Below are positions 9,115-17,844 of a stretch of 64,000 nucleotides of DNA, in pieces. The DNA is taken from positions 273,726 to 337,725 of the forward strand of contig NZ_NOXS01000033.1 of NCBI RefSeq assembly GCF_002251735.1. Reading direction: 5' to 3'. The notes below the pieces were generated by a model. It worked only from the letters and a program-made list of their open reading frames with translations. It searched no databases and was not told the origin of the DNA. This DNA is from Elstera cyanobacteriorum (GTDB lineage Bacteria > Pseudomonadota > Alphaproteobacteria > Elsterales > Elsteraceae). The translations under genes and the position numbers were made by a program. How positions within the stretch are numbered: position 1 is the first letter of the stretch; each line of letters starts with the position of its first letter.

Positions 9115-9525
9115 CTAGCCGGGAATAACCACGTCCCCATCTTCTTTCGTAAAACTGTCGGGCTTGCGCTCCAGCAGATCCAGCACCGCTTCGGACGGGC
9201 GGCAGAGCTTCGTCCCCTTCGGCGTCACCACGATGGGCCGGTTGACCAGGATCGGATGCGCGATCATCGCCGCCAGCAGGTCGGCATCGCTGCGGGCAGG
9301 GTCGAGCAGGCCGAGGTCGGCGGCGGGGGTGCCCTTCTCGCGCAGCAACGCGCGCGCGGTCAGGCCGCTGCCGGTCAGAAGCGCGTTGAGCTGTGCTTCG
9401 GTCCAACCGGTTTTCAGATACTCCACCACGGTCGGCGTATATCCGGCGGCCTTGATCATGGCCAAGGTATTGCGCGAGGTACCGCAGGCGGGATTGTGGT
9501 AAATCGTGATGGGAAAATCGCTCAT
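9115..9525 (-). CDS. arsC: Arsenate reductase, glutaredoxin-dependent type
   Basis: The 136-residue protein carries the ArsC active-site loop HNPACGTSRNT with the nucleophilic Cys14, plus the later arginines of the arsenate pocket in NRPIVV and KLCRPSE. It reduces arsenate to arsenite using glutathione and glutaredoxin. I chose the ATG at 9525 because it overlaps the stop of the aquaporin gene in an ATGA junction, indicating translational coupling; the longer upstream reading is an artefact. Context (arsR-aqpS-arsC) supports an arsenic role over the YffB-like relatives. Confidence 0.95.
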   Translation of the reverse strand: MSDFPITIYHNPACGTSRNTLAMIKAAGYTPTVVEYLKTGWTEAQLNALLTGSGLTARALLREKGTPAADLGLLDPARSDADLLAAMIAHPILVNRPIVVTPKGTKLCRPSEAVLDLLERKPDSFTKEDGDVVIPG

Positions 9526-10184
9526 GACGCGGGGCGTTCCTGTGTAAAAAGCCAGCCACCGAGCCAAGAACCAAGGACGGCCCCGGCGATTTGGGCCAGC
9601 AGAAAGGCTGGAGCGGAGGCCGGGGCGATCCCGGCGAAACTATCGCTCAGCATGCGGGCCAGGGTAACGGCGGGATTGGCGAAAGAGGTGGAGGCGGTGA
9701 ACCAATAGGCGGCGGTGATATAGAGGCCGACCATCAGCGGGACCGCATCGGGCCGGGTGCGCCGGGTGCCCAGGATCGTGAGGATCAGCCCGAAGGTTGC
9801 TAGCAGTTCCGCCGCAAGTTGCCCCGGCCCCGCCCGCAGTTTTTGCGACACTTGCAAGATCGTATCGTCAAACATCAGGTGCGCCGCCCAAACACCGAGG
9901 ATCGCACCGAGGAGTTGGGCGCCGACATAGGCGAGGGCCGCCCGCCCGCCCATTTCCCCGCGCAGGACCATGACCAGCGTCACGGCGGGGTTGAACTGCG
10001 CGCCGGAGATGGGGCCGAACAGGGTGATCAACACGACCAGCCCGGCGCCGGTCGCCAGCGTATTGCCGAGCAGCGCCAGCGCAGTATTTCCCCCCGCCAG
10101 CCGTTCGCCCATGATGCCGGACCCGACGACGATGGCGAGTAATAGGGCCGTGCCGAGCGCTTCGGCGATCAGGCGGCGGCGCAT
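9522..10184 (-). CDS. aqpS: Aquaglyceroporin of the arsenic operon (AqpS-like)
   Basis: This 220-residue MIP-family channel has six hydrophobic helices and both half-helix motifs, NPA in QFNPAVTL and NPA in FANPAVTLAR. In Sinorhizobium meliloti AqpS replaces the usual ArsB/Acr3 pump: arsenite formed by ArsC leaves through the channel down its gradient. The same gene order here (arsR, aqpS, arsC, and no pump gene) implies the same mechanism. The start at 10184 follows the arsR stop by two bases, and the gene overlaps arsC by four bases, so the three form one operon. Confidence 0.94.
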   Translation of the reverse strand: MRRRLIAEALGTALLLAIVVGSGIMGERLAGGNTALALLGNTLATGAGLVVLITLFGPISGAQFNPAVTLVMVLRGEMGGRAALAYVGAQLLGAILGVWAAHLMFDDTILQVSQKLRAGPGQLAAELLATFGLILTILGTRRTRPDAVPLMVGLYITAAYWFTASTSFANPAVTLARMLSDSFAGIAPASAPAFLLAQIAGAVLGSWLGGWLFTQERPAS

Positions 10185-10186
10185 GA

Positions 10187-10525
10187 TCAACAGCAAACGG
10201 CGCGTTGCGCCGCTTCCGCCAGAGGGGCGCAAATCTCGGGGCGGCCTTGGCAGCAATCTTCCATCAGATAGAGGATCAAATCGCTGAGGCCGCCGATATC
10301 GGCGGTATAGATGATCGAGCGCCCGTCGCGGCGGCTGGCGATCAGCCCGGCATTTGTCAGCAGGGCCAATTGTGCCGACAGCGTGTTGGGCGGCACCGCC
10401 AAGGCGCGGGCAATCTCCCCAGCAGGCAGCCCCTCGGCCCCGGCTTTCACCAGCAGGCGGATGACGGCGAGGCGGTTTTCCTGCGCCAGCGCGGACAGAC
10501 GTTTGACGGCGACAATCGATTCCAT
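10187..10525 (-). CDS. arsR: ArsR-family arsenite-responsive repressor with C-terminal cysteine sensor
   Basis: This 112-residue winged-helix repressor has a central recognition region (PPNTLSAQLALLTNAGLIASRRDG). It lacks the classical ELCVCDL metal site. It has Cys91-Cys92 and Cys99 near the C-terminus (EDCCQGRPEIC) and a terminal CC at 111-112. The Cys-Cys-x6-Cys arrangement resembles the site of Acidithiobacillus ferrooxidans ArsR (C95, C96, C102), which arose independently of the plasmid type. It should repress its own operon through the inverted repeat over its start codon and release on arsenite. Confidence 0.95.
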   Translation of the reverse strand: MESIVAVKRLSALAQENRLAVIRLLVKAGAEGLPAGEIARALAVPPNTLSAQLALLTNAGLIASRRDGRSIIYTADIGGLSDLILYLMEDCCQGRPEICAPLAEAAQRAVCC

Positions 10526-10560
10526 ATTTCCATGATCTTAGAAATATGCAATTTCGTCAA
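10523..10560 (-). promoter_or_regulatory. arsR promoter and candidate ArsR operator
   Basis: On the minus strand a -35-like TTGACG (10560-10555) and a -10-like GATCAT (10537-10532) are 17 bases apart. A perfect inverted repeat, CATATTTC (10548-10541) and GAAATATG (10530-10523) with a 10-base spacer, covers the -10 region and the arsR ATG. Binding there would block transcription. The predicted start point falls at or very near the ATG, so the mRNA could be leaderless. This is read from sequence only. Confidence 0.6.
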
Positions 10561-10570
10561 GGGGGAGCGG

Positions 10571-10873
10571 TTAGCTGCCCACTTCTTCCGGCGTCCGTGC
10601 CATCAGGGCCAGGGCATGGACCGGGCCAGCCAATTCTTCCGCCAGCACGCTATTGATCCGCCGCTGGCGTTCGACCCGCGATAGGCCTTCGAACTGCGGG
10701 GAGATGACGACGACGCGGAAATGGCTCTCGCCCCCCTCCCGCGCGCCAGCATGACCGGCGTGGCGGGCGCTATCGTCGTGGATCAGCACTTCGGCGGGGG
10801 CGAAGGCGGCCAGCAGTTTCTTCTGCATTTGGGCAGCCATCGGGCCGGTCGGTTCGTGGGCGTCGTGCGGCAT
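10571..10873 (-). CDS. bolA: BolA-family protein
   Basis: The 100-residue product has the BolA fold features: HDDSARHAGH, then SHFRVVVISPQFEGLSRVERQRRIN and a C-terminal helix ending in MARTPEEV. BolA proteins pair with monothiol glutaredoxins on a [2Fe-2S] cluster and affect iron sensing and cell shape. The first ten or so residues are not conserved in the family and an internal ATG (MAAQMQKK, residue 12) could be the real start. It is divergent from the J-domain gene; arsR follows 45 bases downstream but has its own promoter. Confidence 0.93.
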   Translation of the reverse strand: MPHDAHEPTGPMAAQMQKKLLAAFAPAEVLIHDDSARHAGHAGAREGGESHFRVVVISPQFEGLSRVERQRRINSVLAEELAGPVHALALMARTPEEVGS

Positions 10874-10968
10874 AGGCGGATTCCTGAAAACGTCAAGCGG
10901 TTACAAATGCAGGCAGCCCCGAAGGCTCATGGCTTGCGCCGCCTGCTTTGGCTTTTCATACTAGCGTC

Positions 10969-11565
10969 ATGGCCACCCGTCGACCGTCCCGGTTTACGGT
11001 CTCATTTTTCGATGAGATCGAAAAACCCCCCGTTCGCCCCTGCGATCATGCGGGCTGCCCAAACGCGGGCGAGTTCCGGGCGCCGAAATCGCGCAGCGAC
11101 CTCAATAGCTACTATTGGTTCTGCCTCGATCACGTTCGCGAATATAACCTCGCCTGGAACTATTATGCGGGCATGTCGCCGGAGGAAATCGAGGCGGAAA
11201 ACCGCACCGATGCGACCTGGAACCGCCCGACCTGGCCGTTCGGCCAATCAAAGCCGGGGGGCAAGACCCAGTACCAGCCCGGCACCGGGCGCCGCCCGCG
11301 CTTTACCGACGGGTTCGGCTTCTTCGAGGACGATGCGGAGGCCGACCGCACCGCCGCACGCGGGTCGGCCAGTGCCGAAGAAACCAAGGCCATGGCGATC
11401 TTCAACCTGTCGCACCCTATCACGCTCGCCGATGTGAAGACCCGCTATAAGGAGCTGGTCAAACGCCACCATCCCGATGCGAATGGTGGCGATAAGAAAG
11501 CCGAAGAGCGGATCAAGGTGATTAACCAAGCCTATACGGTGCTGCGGGCCTTCGTGACGGAGTGA
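10969..11565 (+). CDS. J-domain protein with N-terminal Cys/His region
   Basis: From the ATG at 10969 the 198-residue protein begins with an unclassified region holding PCDHAGCPNAGEF and FCLDHVREYN, which looks like a small zinc-binding unit. A C-terminal J domain (about 140-195) carries the HPD motif in KRHHPDANGG and the helix EERIKVINQAYTVLR. It should stimulate an Hsp70 ATPase. This domain order, J domain at the C-terminus, is typical of an alphaproteobacterial DnaJ-like family distinct from DnaJ. It is separated from BolA by a divergent promoter region; the partner chaperone is unknown. Confidence 0.92.
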   Translation: MATRRPSRFTVSFFDEIEKPPVRPCDHAGCPNAGEFRAPKSRSDLNSYYWFCLDHVREYNLAWNYYAGMSPEEIEAENRTDATWNRPTWPFGQSKPGGKTQYQPGTGRRPRFTDGFGFFEDDAEADRTAARGSASAEETKAMAIFNLSHPITLADVKTRYKELVKRHHPDANGGDKKAEERIKVINQAYTVLRAFVTE

Positions 11566-12339
11566 TTATTTCTCCGCAAACGCCCGTTCGATAACGAAGG
11601 CGCCGGGGGTAGAGGTATTGCCCTCAACAAACCCACGCGCTTCCAACATCGCCTTCAGATCGGCCAGCATCGCGGCGCTGCCGCAAATCATGGCGCGGTC
11701 GGTTTCTGGGTCGAGTGCCGGGATGCCGAGGTCGGTGAACAGCTTGCCGCTTTCAATCAACTCGGTTGCGCGGCCCTGGTTCTTATACGGCTCGCGCGTA
11801 ACGGTCGGGTAATAGAGCAGCTTTCCGGCCACCATCTCGCCCAAGATTTCGTCGTTCGGCAGCTCTTGGGTGATGTAATCGTGGTAGGCGAGTTCGGCGA
11901 CTTCGCGCACGCCGTGGACCAGCACCACCTGCTCGAACTTCTCGTAGGTTTCCGGGTCGCGGATGATCGACATGAACGGCGCAAGGCCGGTGCCGGTCGA
12001 GAGCAGATAGAGGCGGCGACCCGGCAGCAGATAATCGATAACCAGCGTGCCGGTCGGCTTTTTGCCAACGATGATCGTATCGCCAACCTGGATATGCTGA
12101 AGCCGCGAGGTCAGCGGGCCGTTTTCGACCTTGATCGACAGGAATTCCAAATGTTCTTCGAAATTGGCGCTGGCGATGCTGTAGGCGCGTAGCAGCGGCT
12201 TTCCGTTCACCGGCAGGCCGATCATGATGAATTGGCCGTTCAGGAAGCGGAACCCTTTATCGCGGGTCGTGGTGAAGCTGAACAGCCGGTTGGTCCAATG
12301 GTGGACGCTTAAAACGCGCTCTTCCAGGAAGTTCGACAT
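11566..12339 (-). CDS. fpr: Ferredoxin--NADP+ reductase
   Basis: The 257-residue flavoprotein has the FAD-binding motif RAYSIAS, the phosphate-binding STGTGLAPFMSI and the NADP-side motif VVLVHGVREVAELAY. It ends in AFVIERAFAEK, close to the usual C-terminus of the bacterial FPR subclass. It exchanges electrons between NADPH and ferredoxin/flavodoxin in the cytoplasm, typically for oxidative-stress defence or Fe-S supply. It lies tail to tail with the J-domain gene with no gap. A 123-base gap separates it from lspA. Confidence 0.95.
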   Translation of the reverse strand: MSNFLEERVLSVHHWTNRLFSFTTTRDKGFRFLNGQFIMIGLPVNGKPLLRAYSIASANFEEHLEFLSIKVENGPLTSRLQHIQVGDTIIVGKKPTGTLVIDYLLPGRRLYLLSTGTGLAPFMSIIRDPETYEKFEQVVLVHGVREVAELAYHDYITQELPNDEILGEMVAGKLLYYPTVTREPYKNQGRATELIESGKLFTDLGIPALDPETDRAMICGSAAMLADLKAMLEARGFVEGNTSTPGAFVIERAFAEK

Positions 12340-12462
12340 AATCTCATCACCGCACTGTGAAATGACGACGTTTCCTGTCGCCGTCTGGGGAATTCCCGCT
12401 TATGCCCGGCTTTCCGCAGCGCGGCAAGATGGTGAAATGTCTCGGGGCTGCATGGCAGACCT

Positions 12463-12954
12463 TTACCCTTTGCGGCGGCTGTCGAGCAGCGAGTCGATCA
12501 GCAGCAGCCCGACGCCCACCGAAATCCCCGTATCGGCGATATTGAACGCGGGCCAGCTATACTGCTGATAGTAGAAAAACAGGAAATCGAAGACCGCGCC
12601 AAAGCGCACGCGGTCAATCACATTGCCCAGCGCGCCGCCGATGACCATGCCGAGGCCGAGCGCCAGCCGCAGCCCCTGCGCCCGCCACAACCAGACCAGC
12701 ATCGCCCCGGTAATCACCAGGGCGACCAGCGACAAAATCCAGGCGCCGCTGCCATCATGATTGGAAAACAGGCTGAAGCTGACGCCTTTATTCCACACGC
12801 CCACGATGTCGAAAAACCCGGTCACGGGGAAGCCCGCCGCGCGCTGATCCGGCCCCGCCACCCCCAGATAATCCATCAGCCAAATCTTGCTGATTTGATC
12901 GAGCAAGATGACGAGGGCGGCGATCAGCAACCCCTGTTTGACGGTTTTCGACAT
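12463..12954 (-). CDS. lspA: Lipoprotein signal peptidase
   Basis: This 163-residue aspartic peptidase with four membrane helices cleaves lipidated prolipoprotein signal peptides. The conserved blocks are visible: GGALGNVIDRVRFGAVFDF with the first catalytic Asp, and WPAFNIADTGI with the second. It follows ileS with a one-base overlap (TAATG), the standard ileS-lspA arrangement. A ribF gene, often upstream of ileS, is absent here. Confidence 0.97.
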   Translation of the reverse strand: MSKTVKQGLLIAALVILLDQISKIWLMDYLGVAGPDQRAAGFPVTGFFDIVGVWNKGVSFSLFSNHDGSGAWILSLVALVITGAMLVWLWRAQGLRLALGLGMVIGGALGNVIDRVRFGAVFDFLFFYYQQYSWPAFNIADTGISVGVGLLLIDSLLDSRRKG

Positions 12955-15779
12955 TAGCCGCCCACCACCTCGGCACAGCGGAAGCAGAGGTCCGGGTGAT
13001 CGGCGATAGTGCCGACTTCCGGGTAATGGCTGCGGCAGCGCTCGCAGCGGGCGTGGTCAGTCTTGGCGAAGCGCACGGCGACGCCTTCGACATCCACCGA
13101 CAGCACGGCATCGGGCGGCGCGCTGGCCAGCGGGCGCAGGTCTATGCTGGCGGTGATGCAGATTTCGGCAAAGTCGAGACCGGACAGCGCCGCGACATAC
13201 TGAGGGGCGGCATAGACTTCCGGCGCGGCTTGCGACGACGAACCAATTTCCTTGGCCGCACGGGCCAGTTCAATCGCCCCGGTCACCGCGCGGCGGATCG
13301 AGCGGATCAGCGCCCATTTTTCGCCCAAAGCCGCATCCAGCCAAACCGCCGGGGGTTCCGGGAAGAGCTGGCGATGCACGCTATCCTCCTCGCCCTGGCT
13401 GCCGCCCGCGACGCCAACGGGGCGCAGGCCCCAGGCTTGCTCGGCGGTGAAGGGCATGACCGGCGCCAGCCACAGGATCAGCTTATGCAAGCATTCCGCC
13501 ATCACCGTGCGGGCAGCGCGACGGCGGGCGCTGGTCGGCGCATCGCAGTAGAGCGCATCCTTACGGATATCGAAGTAGAAGGCCGAGAGATCATTGGCGC
13601 AGAAGGTATGCAGCGCCGTGTAGAAGGACAGGAAGTCGTACCGCTGGATGCTGGCGCGCAGATCCTTATCCAACTCCGCCAAGCGATGCAGCACCCAGCG
13701 TTCCAGTTCCGGCATCTCCGCTTCGGGCAGGCGTTCAGCATCGTCGAACCCGGCCAGCGCACCCAGCAGGTAGCGCAGGGTATTGCGGAGGCGGCGGTAA
13801 TGGTCGGCGGTATATTGCAGGATCGATTTGCCGATGCGCGTGTCTTCCGAATAATCGGACAGCATCGCCCAGAGCCGCAGAATATCGGCGCCGAACTCGT
13901 TCATCACCACCAGCGGATCGACGCCATTGCCCAAGGATTTGGACATTTTGCGGCCCTGCTCGTCGAGCGTGAAGCCGTGGGTTAGCACTGCGTCATAGGG
14001 CGCGCGGCCGCGCGTGCCGCAGCTTTCCAACAGGGAGGTATGGAACCAGCCCCGGTGCTGGTCCGACCCTTCGAGATAGAGATCGGCGGGCCATTTCAGG
14101 TCCGGGCGGGCTTCCAGCACGAAAGCGTGAGTGGAGCCGCTGTCGAACCAGACTTCGACGACATCGGTGACTTGCTCGAAATCCTCGGGGTTATACTCAT
14201 TGCCGAGGAAGCGGGCAGCGGGGGAGGCAAACCACGCGTCGCCACCTTCCGCTTCGAAGGCTGCGGCAATGCGCTCGTTCACCGCTGGGTCGCGCAGCGG
14301 CTCGCCGGTTTTCTTGCTGATGAACAGCGCAAGCGGCACGCCCCAGGTGCGCTGACGCGAGACGCACCAGTCCGGACGCTGGGCGATCATTGCGCCGATG
14401 CGGTTCTTACCTTGCGGCGGGAACCATTGTGTATCGTCAATCGCCTTCAATGCCTTCTCGCGCAGCCCATCCGTCTCCATCGAGATGAACCATTGCGGCG
14501 TGGCGCGATAGATCAGCGGGGCTTTGGAGCGCCAGGAGTGCGGGTAGGAATGCAGCAGCTTGGCCTGCGCCAGCAGGTTCCCGGCCTCGGTCAGCGCCGC
14601 GCAAACGGGGCCATCGGCCTTAAACACATGGACGCCCGCGAACAACGGCACGCTGTCGTAATATTTGCCGTCGCCCGCAACGGTGCGCGGCACTTCCAGC
14701 CCGAACTGCTTGCCCAGTTGGAAATCGTCCTCGCCGTGGCTGGGGGCGGTATGGACAAGGCCCGTCCCGGCGTCCGCCGTCACATGGGCGCCGGGGAGCA
14801 GCGGTACGTCGAACTCATAGCCTTTGCCGCGCAGCGGATGGGCGAGGATCACGCCTTCAAGTGCGGTGCCCGGCAGATCGGCAAGCTTTTTATAGCCGGT
14901 GATCTTGGTGGCGGCGGTCACCGCCTCCAGCAGCGCTTCGGCGATCAGCAGCCTATCGCCCGCCTTGGCGAGGGCATCATCCCCGGTTTCGGTGACGTCG
15001 ATCACCACATAAGCCAGTTCGGGATTATAGGCGACGGCGCGGTTGGCCGGGATGGTCCAGGGGGTCGTCGTCCAGATCACCACACTCGCGCCGCTAAGCG
15101 CCGGATTGGGGGAGGAGACCACCGGGAAGCGCACGTAAATCTGCGTCGAGGTATGGTCGTGATATTCCACCTCGGCGTCGGCGAGGGCGGTCTGTTCGAC
15201 GACGCTCCACAATACCGGGCGGAAGCCTTGGTAGAGCGCGCCTTTCATCAGGAACTTGGTCAACTCGCGGAAGATTTGTGCTTCCGCCGGATAGGCCATC
15301 GTCAGGTAAGGCTGCGCCCAATCGCCCATGATGCCGAGGCGTTTGAACTCGCCGGCTTGCACGCCCACCCAATGTTCGGCAAAGGCGCGGCATTCCTGGC
15401 GGAATTCGACCACGGGAACCGAGTTTTTATCCTGGCCCTTGGCGCGATACTTTTCTTCGATCTTCCATTCAATCGGCAGACCGTGGCAGTCCCAGCCCGG
15501 CACATAGGACACATCTTGGCCCAGCATGCGCTGCGAGCGGTTGATGACGTCCTTCAGGATCTTATTCACCGCATGGCCGATGTGAATATCGCCATTGGCG
15601 TAGGGCGGGCCATCGTGCAGCACCCACTTGGGCCGCCCGGCGCTATCTTGGCGGATCAGATCGTAAAGCCCGATCTTTTCCCACCGCGCCAAAATCGACG
15701 GCTCCAGCTTCGGCAGATCGCCGCGCATCGGAAACTCGGTCGTGGGCAGGAAGACGCTGGCTTTATAATCGCGGGTCAT
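12954..15779 (-). CDS. ileS: Isoleucine--tRNA ligase
   Basis: The 941-residue class I synthetase shows the HIGH motif in [13 protein letters not shown], a large CP1 editing domain (about 200-400), and KMSKS in [17 protein letters not shown]. It ends with a C-terminal zinc module, [12 protein letters not shown] then CFRCAEVV, which marks the bacterial IleS type. It charges tRNA-Ile and edits valine. It is translationally coupled to lspA. Upstream, 184 bases separate it from the divergent binding-protein gene, and nothing structured stands out there. Confidence 0.98.
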   Translation of the reverse strand: MTRDYKASVFLPTTEFPMRGDLPKLEPSILARWEKIGLYDLIRQDSAGRPKWVLHDGPPYANGDIHIGHAVNKILKDVINRSQRMLGQDVSYVPGWDCHGLPIEWKIEEKYRAKGQDKNSVPVVEFRQECRAFAEHWVGVQAGEFKRLGIMGDWAQPYLTMAYPAEAQIFRELTKFLMKGALYQGFRPVLWSVVEQTALADAEVEYHDHTSTQIYVRFPVVSSPNPALSGASVVIWTTTPWTIPANRAVAYNPELAYVVIDVTETGDDALAKAGDRLLIAEALLEAVTAATKITGYKKLADLPGTALEGVILAHPLRGKGYEFDVPLLPGAHVTADAGTGLVHTAPSHGEDDFQLGKQFGLEVPRTVAGDGKYYDSVPLFAGVHVFKADGPVCAALTEAGNLLAQAKLLHSYPHSWRSKAPLIYRATPQWFISMETDGLREKALKAIDDTQWFPPQGKNRIGAMIAQRPDWCVSRQRTWGVPLALFISKKTGEPLRDPAVNERIAAAFEAEGGDAWFASPAARFLGNEYNPEDFEQVTDVVEVWFDSGSTHAFVLEARPDLKWPADLYLEGSDQHRGWFHTSLLESCGTRGRAPYDAVLTHGFTLDEQGRKMSKSLGNGVDPLVVMNEFGADILRLWAMLSDYSEDTRIGKSILQYTADHYRRLRNTLRYLLGALAGFDDAERLPEAEMPELERWVLHRLAELDKDLRASIQRYDFLSFYTALHTFCANDLSAFYFDIRKDALYCDAPTSARRRAARTVMAECLHKLILWLAPVMPFTAEQAWGLRPVGVAGGSQGEEDSVHRQLFPEPPAVWLDAALGEKWALIRSIRRAVTGAIELARAAKEIGSSSQAAPEVYAAPQYVAALSGLDFAEICITASIDLRPLASAPPDAVLSVDVEGVAVRFAKTDHARCERCRSHYPEVGTIADHPDLCFRCAEVVGG

Positions 15780-15963
15780 GGCCGGGCTTTACACGCTAAA
15801 TGGCTGAAAGGAAGGCAGACCGTTCCAGAAACGCCCGGGCGGCGCAAGTCCCACGTGCGCATGGCCGATCCGGCAGCGATGGGAATCGCTAGCCTTTATC
15901 TTAAGAAAGGCATAACCTTTTAGGCGAAATTGCGACAGCCACCGCAACGACGAGGGCAGGAGC

Positions 15964-16800
15964 ATGGGGTTGATTCATCTTGTCAACACCGGGGCCTCCC
16001 CCGCCTCCCGACGACAGGGGGGGCGGTTTTTGGCGGTTTTTGGCCTGTTGGCCGCAATCGCGCTGCCGGTCAGGGCACAAACCCCGTTGCCGCCGCTCGT
16101 GCGCCTTTCGACTGGCGATGATTATCCGCCGTTCTCCTCCTCGACCGAAGCGGGGGGTGGGGCCGCCGTCGCCTTGGTGAAAGCCGTTTTCGCCGAACTC
16201 AAGCAGCCGATTGCCCTTGAGATCGAACCCTGGATGCGCGGGCAGGAGCGGCTGCAAAGCCAGCAGATCGACGGCACGTTTCCCTATGTGCCGAACCCGG
16301 AACGGTTAACCCTCTACCGCTATTCCCGCCCCTTGGCCACCATTCGCATCCGCTTATTCACCCGCAAGGGCGTGCCGCTCGCCGATTTACCGCTCGGCGC
16401 GGCCAGCGGCCAGACCTTGTGCATCGCGCGCGGCACCTCGCCTGCAGTCCCCTCGGCCCGCCTGCTTCTCTCGGGGCAGGCGACCCTGGTGAATGGCAGC
16501 GATGTCGCGACCTGTTTCAAGCTTCTGCTGGCCAAGCGCGTCGATCTGGTGCAAACGCACGAGCATCTAGCGAAGCGGGCGATGCGGCAGTTGGAACAAC
16601 CCGCCGATGCGGTCGTCCCGGTCGGCGGTGACGATCCGCGCGCGTTCGAGGAAACCGGGCTACATTTTATCGTCTCCCGGCACGCCCCGCAGGGGGAGGC
16701 TTTGATCGCGGCCTTCGACCGTGGCTTGGCCGCCTTGCGGGAGAATGGGCAGTTCGCTGAAATCCTCTCCCGCTACGGGCTTACCCTGCCGTCGAGCTGA
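15964..16800 (+). CDS. Orphan periplasmic solute-binding protein, family 3 type
   Basis: A twin-basic N-terminus and hydrophobic segment ending in ALPVRAQ form a signal peptide, followed by a domain of about 240 residues of the amino-acid-binding (SBP_bac_3) fold. Visible features are LSTGDDYPPFSS at the start, GAAVALVKAVFAEL, and PQGEALIAAFDRGLAALRENGQFAEILSRYG at the end. No permease or ATPase is near, so it may serve a distant transporter or a sensor. Ligand unknown. The 3' end overlaps the convergent ctaA by 20 bases. Confidence 0.85.
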   Translation: MGLIHLVNTGASPASRRQGGRFLAVFGLLAAIALPVRAQTPLPPLVRLSTGDDYPPFSSSTEAGGGAAVALVKAVFAELKQPIALEIEPWMRGQERLQSQQIDGTFPYVPNPERLTLYRYSRPLATIRIRLFTRKGVPLADLPLGAASGQTLCIARGTSPAVPSARLLLSGQATLVNGSDVATCFKLLLAKRVDLVQTHEHLAKRAMRQLEQPADAVVPVGGDDPRAFEETGLHFIVSRHAPQGEALIAAFDRGLAALRENGQFAEILSRYGLTLPSS

Positions 16801-17830
16801 TTTTCAGCCGGTGCAGCACGCCGATGACGACGCTCAGCACCAGCACCGCCCCGGCTTGATGGGCAGCCCCGAGATCGACGGGCACCTGATGGAGCAGCGT
16901 TAGGATGCCCAGGGTGATCTGAAGGGCGACTGATCCCGCCAAGGCCCCGGCCCAGCCGATAAGGCCGCGCCGGGCGAGCCAAAGCGCGAAGATCAGCGCC
17001 GCCCCCGCCGTTCCGACCGCCAGTACCCGATGGTGGAACTGCACGGCGGCGTGATTTTCGAAGGCATTGCGTAGAGCCGACAGGCTGGGGTGCCAATAGT
17101 CGGGCGGCACTAGCCCGGCGCCCATGTACGGGAACTCGTTATAGATCATCCCGGCGTCCAGCCCCGCCACGAAGGCCCCGGCCAGGATCGTCACGCTGAC
17201 GGCGGCCAGCAGCCCCAGGGCGGCGCCTTGGCCCGGCGTGGCGGCTTGACGGCGCGGTTGCAGCAGGCCCAAGGCGGTCCAGAGGGTGATCCCATAGATC
17301 ACCAGCGCCATGCCAAGATGGGTGGCGAGCCGATAGGGGCTGACGGCGGGAATATCCTTCAGGCCACTCGCGACCATCCACCAGCCGATGGCGCCCTGTA
17401 TCCCACCCAGCACGAACAGCAGCAGCACCCGGCGCTTCAAGGCGGCATCGAACGCGCCGCGTAGCCAGAAGACCAGCATCGGGATGGCGAAGACGACACC
17501 AATCAACCGCCCCCACAGGCGGTGGATGAATTCCCACCAAAAGATCGTTTTGAACTCGGCGAGACTCATGCCGCGGTTCACCTGCCGGTACTGCGGGCTG
17601 TCCTGATACTTCTGAAATTCCGCCTGCCAGTCGCTGTCCGTCAGCGGGGGGAGCGTGCCGCTGACCGGTTTCCATTCGACGATGGACAGGCCGCTTTCGG
17701 TGAGCCGGGTAATCCCGCCGATCACCACCATCGCAAAGATCATCGCCGCCCCGATCAGCAGCCACAGCGCCACGGCGCGGCGGGCGGGTGGGATGGGGCG
17801 GACGAGGCTGGGGGCGGCGAGGGTGGTCAT
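16781..17830 (-). CDS. ctaA: Heme A synthase (COX15/CtaA)
   Basis: The 349-residue protein has about eight membrane helices and family motifs: GGITRLTESGLSIVEWKPVSG near the N-terminus, FIHRLWGRLIG, and HHRVLAVG in the second half with the heme-ligand histidines. It oxidises heme O to heme A for cytochrome oxidase in the inner membrane. It is the alphaproteobacterial (type 2) form, judging by length and the KTIFWWEFIHR block. It follows the cyclase gene on the same strand with a 14-base gap, so the two may be cotranscribed. No other oxidase-assembly gene is in the window. Confidence 0.95.
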   Translation of the reverse strand: MTTLAAPSLVRPIPPARRAVALWLLIGAAMIFAMVVIGGITRLTESGLSIVEWKPVSGTLPPLTDSDWQAEFQKYQDSPQYRQVNRGMSLAEFKTIFWWEFIHRLWGRLIGVVFAIPMLVFWLRGAFDAALKRRVLLLFVLGGIQGAIGWWMVASGLKDIPAVSPYRLATHLGMALVIYGITLWTALGLLQPRRQAATPGQGAALGLLAAVSVTILAGAFVAGLDAGMIYNEFPYMGAGLVPPDYWHPSLSALRNAFENHAAVQFHHRVLAVGTAGAALIFALWLARRGLIGWAGALAGSVALQITLGILTLLHQVPVDLGAAHQAGAVLVLSVVIGVLHRLKISSTAG

Positions 17831-17844
17831 AACGGGCCTTTGGT

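Noticed and set aside
14040..15923. 627-codon plus-strand frame opposite ileS
   Set aside because: Long antisense frames arise from GC-biased codon use. The minus-strand frame is an unmistakable isoleucyl-tRNA synthetase.
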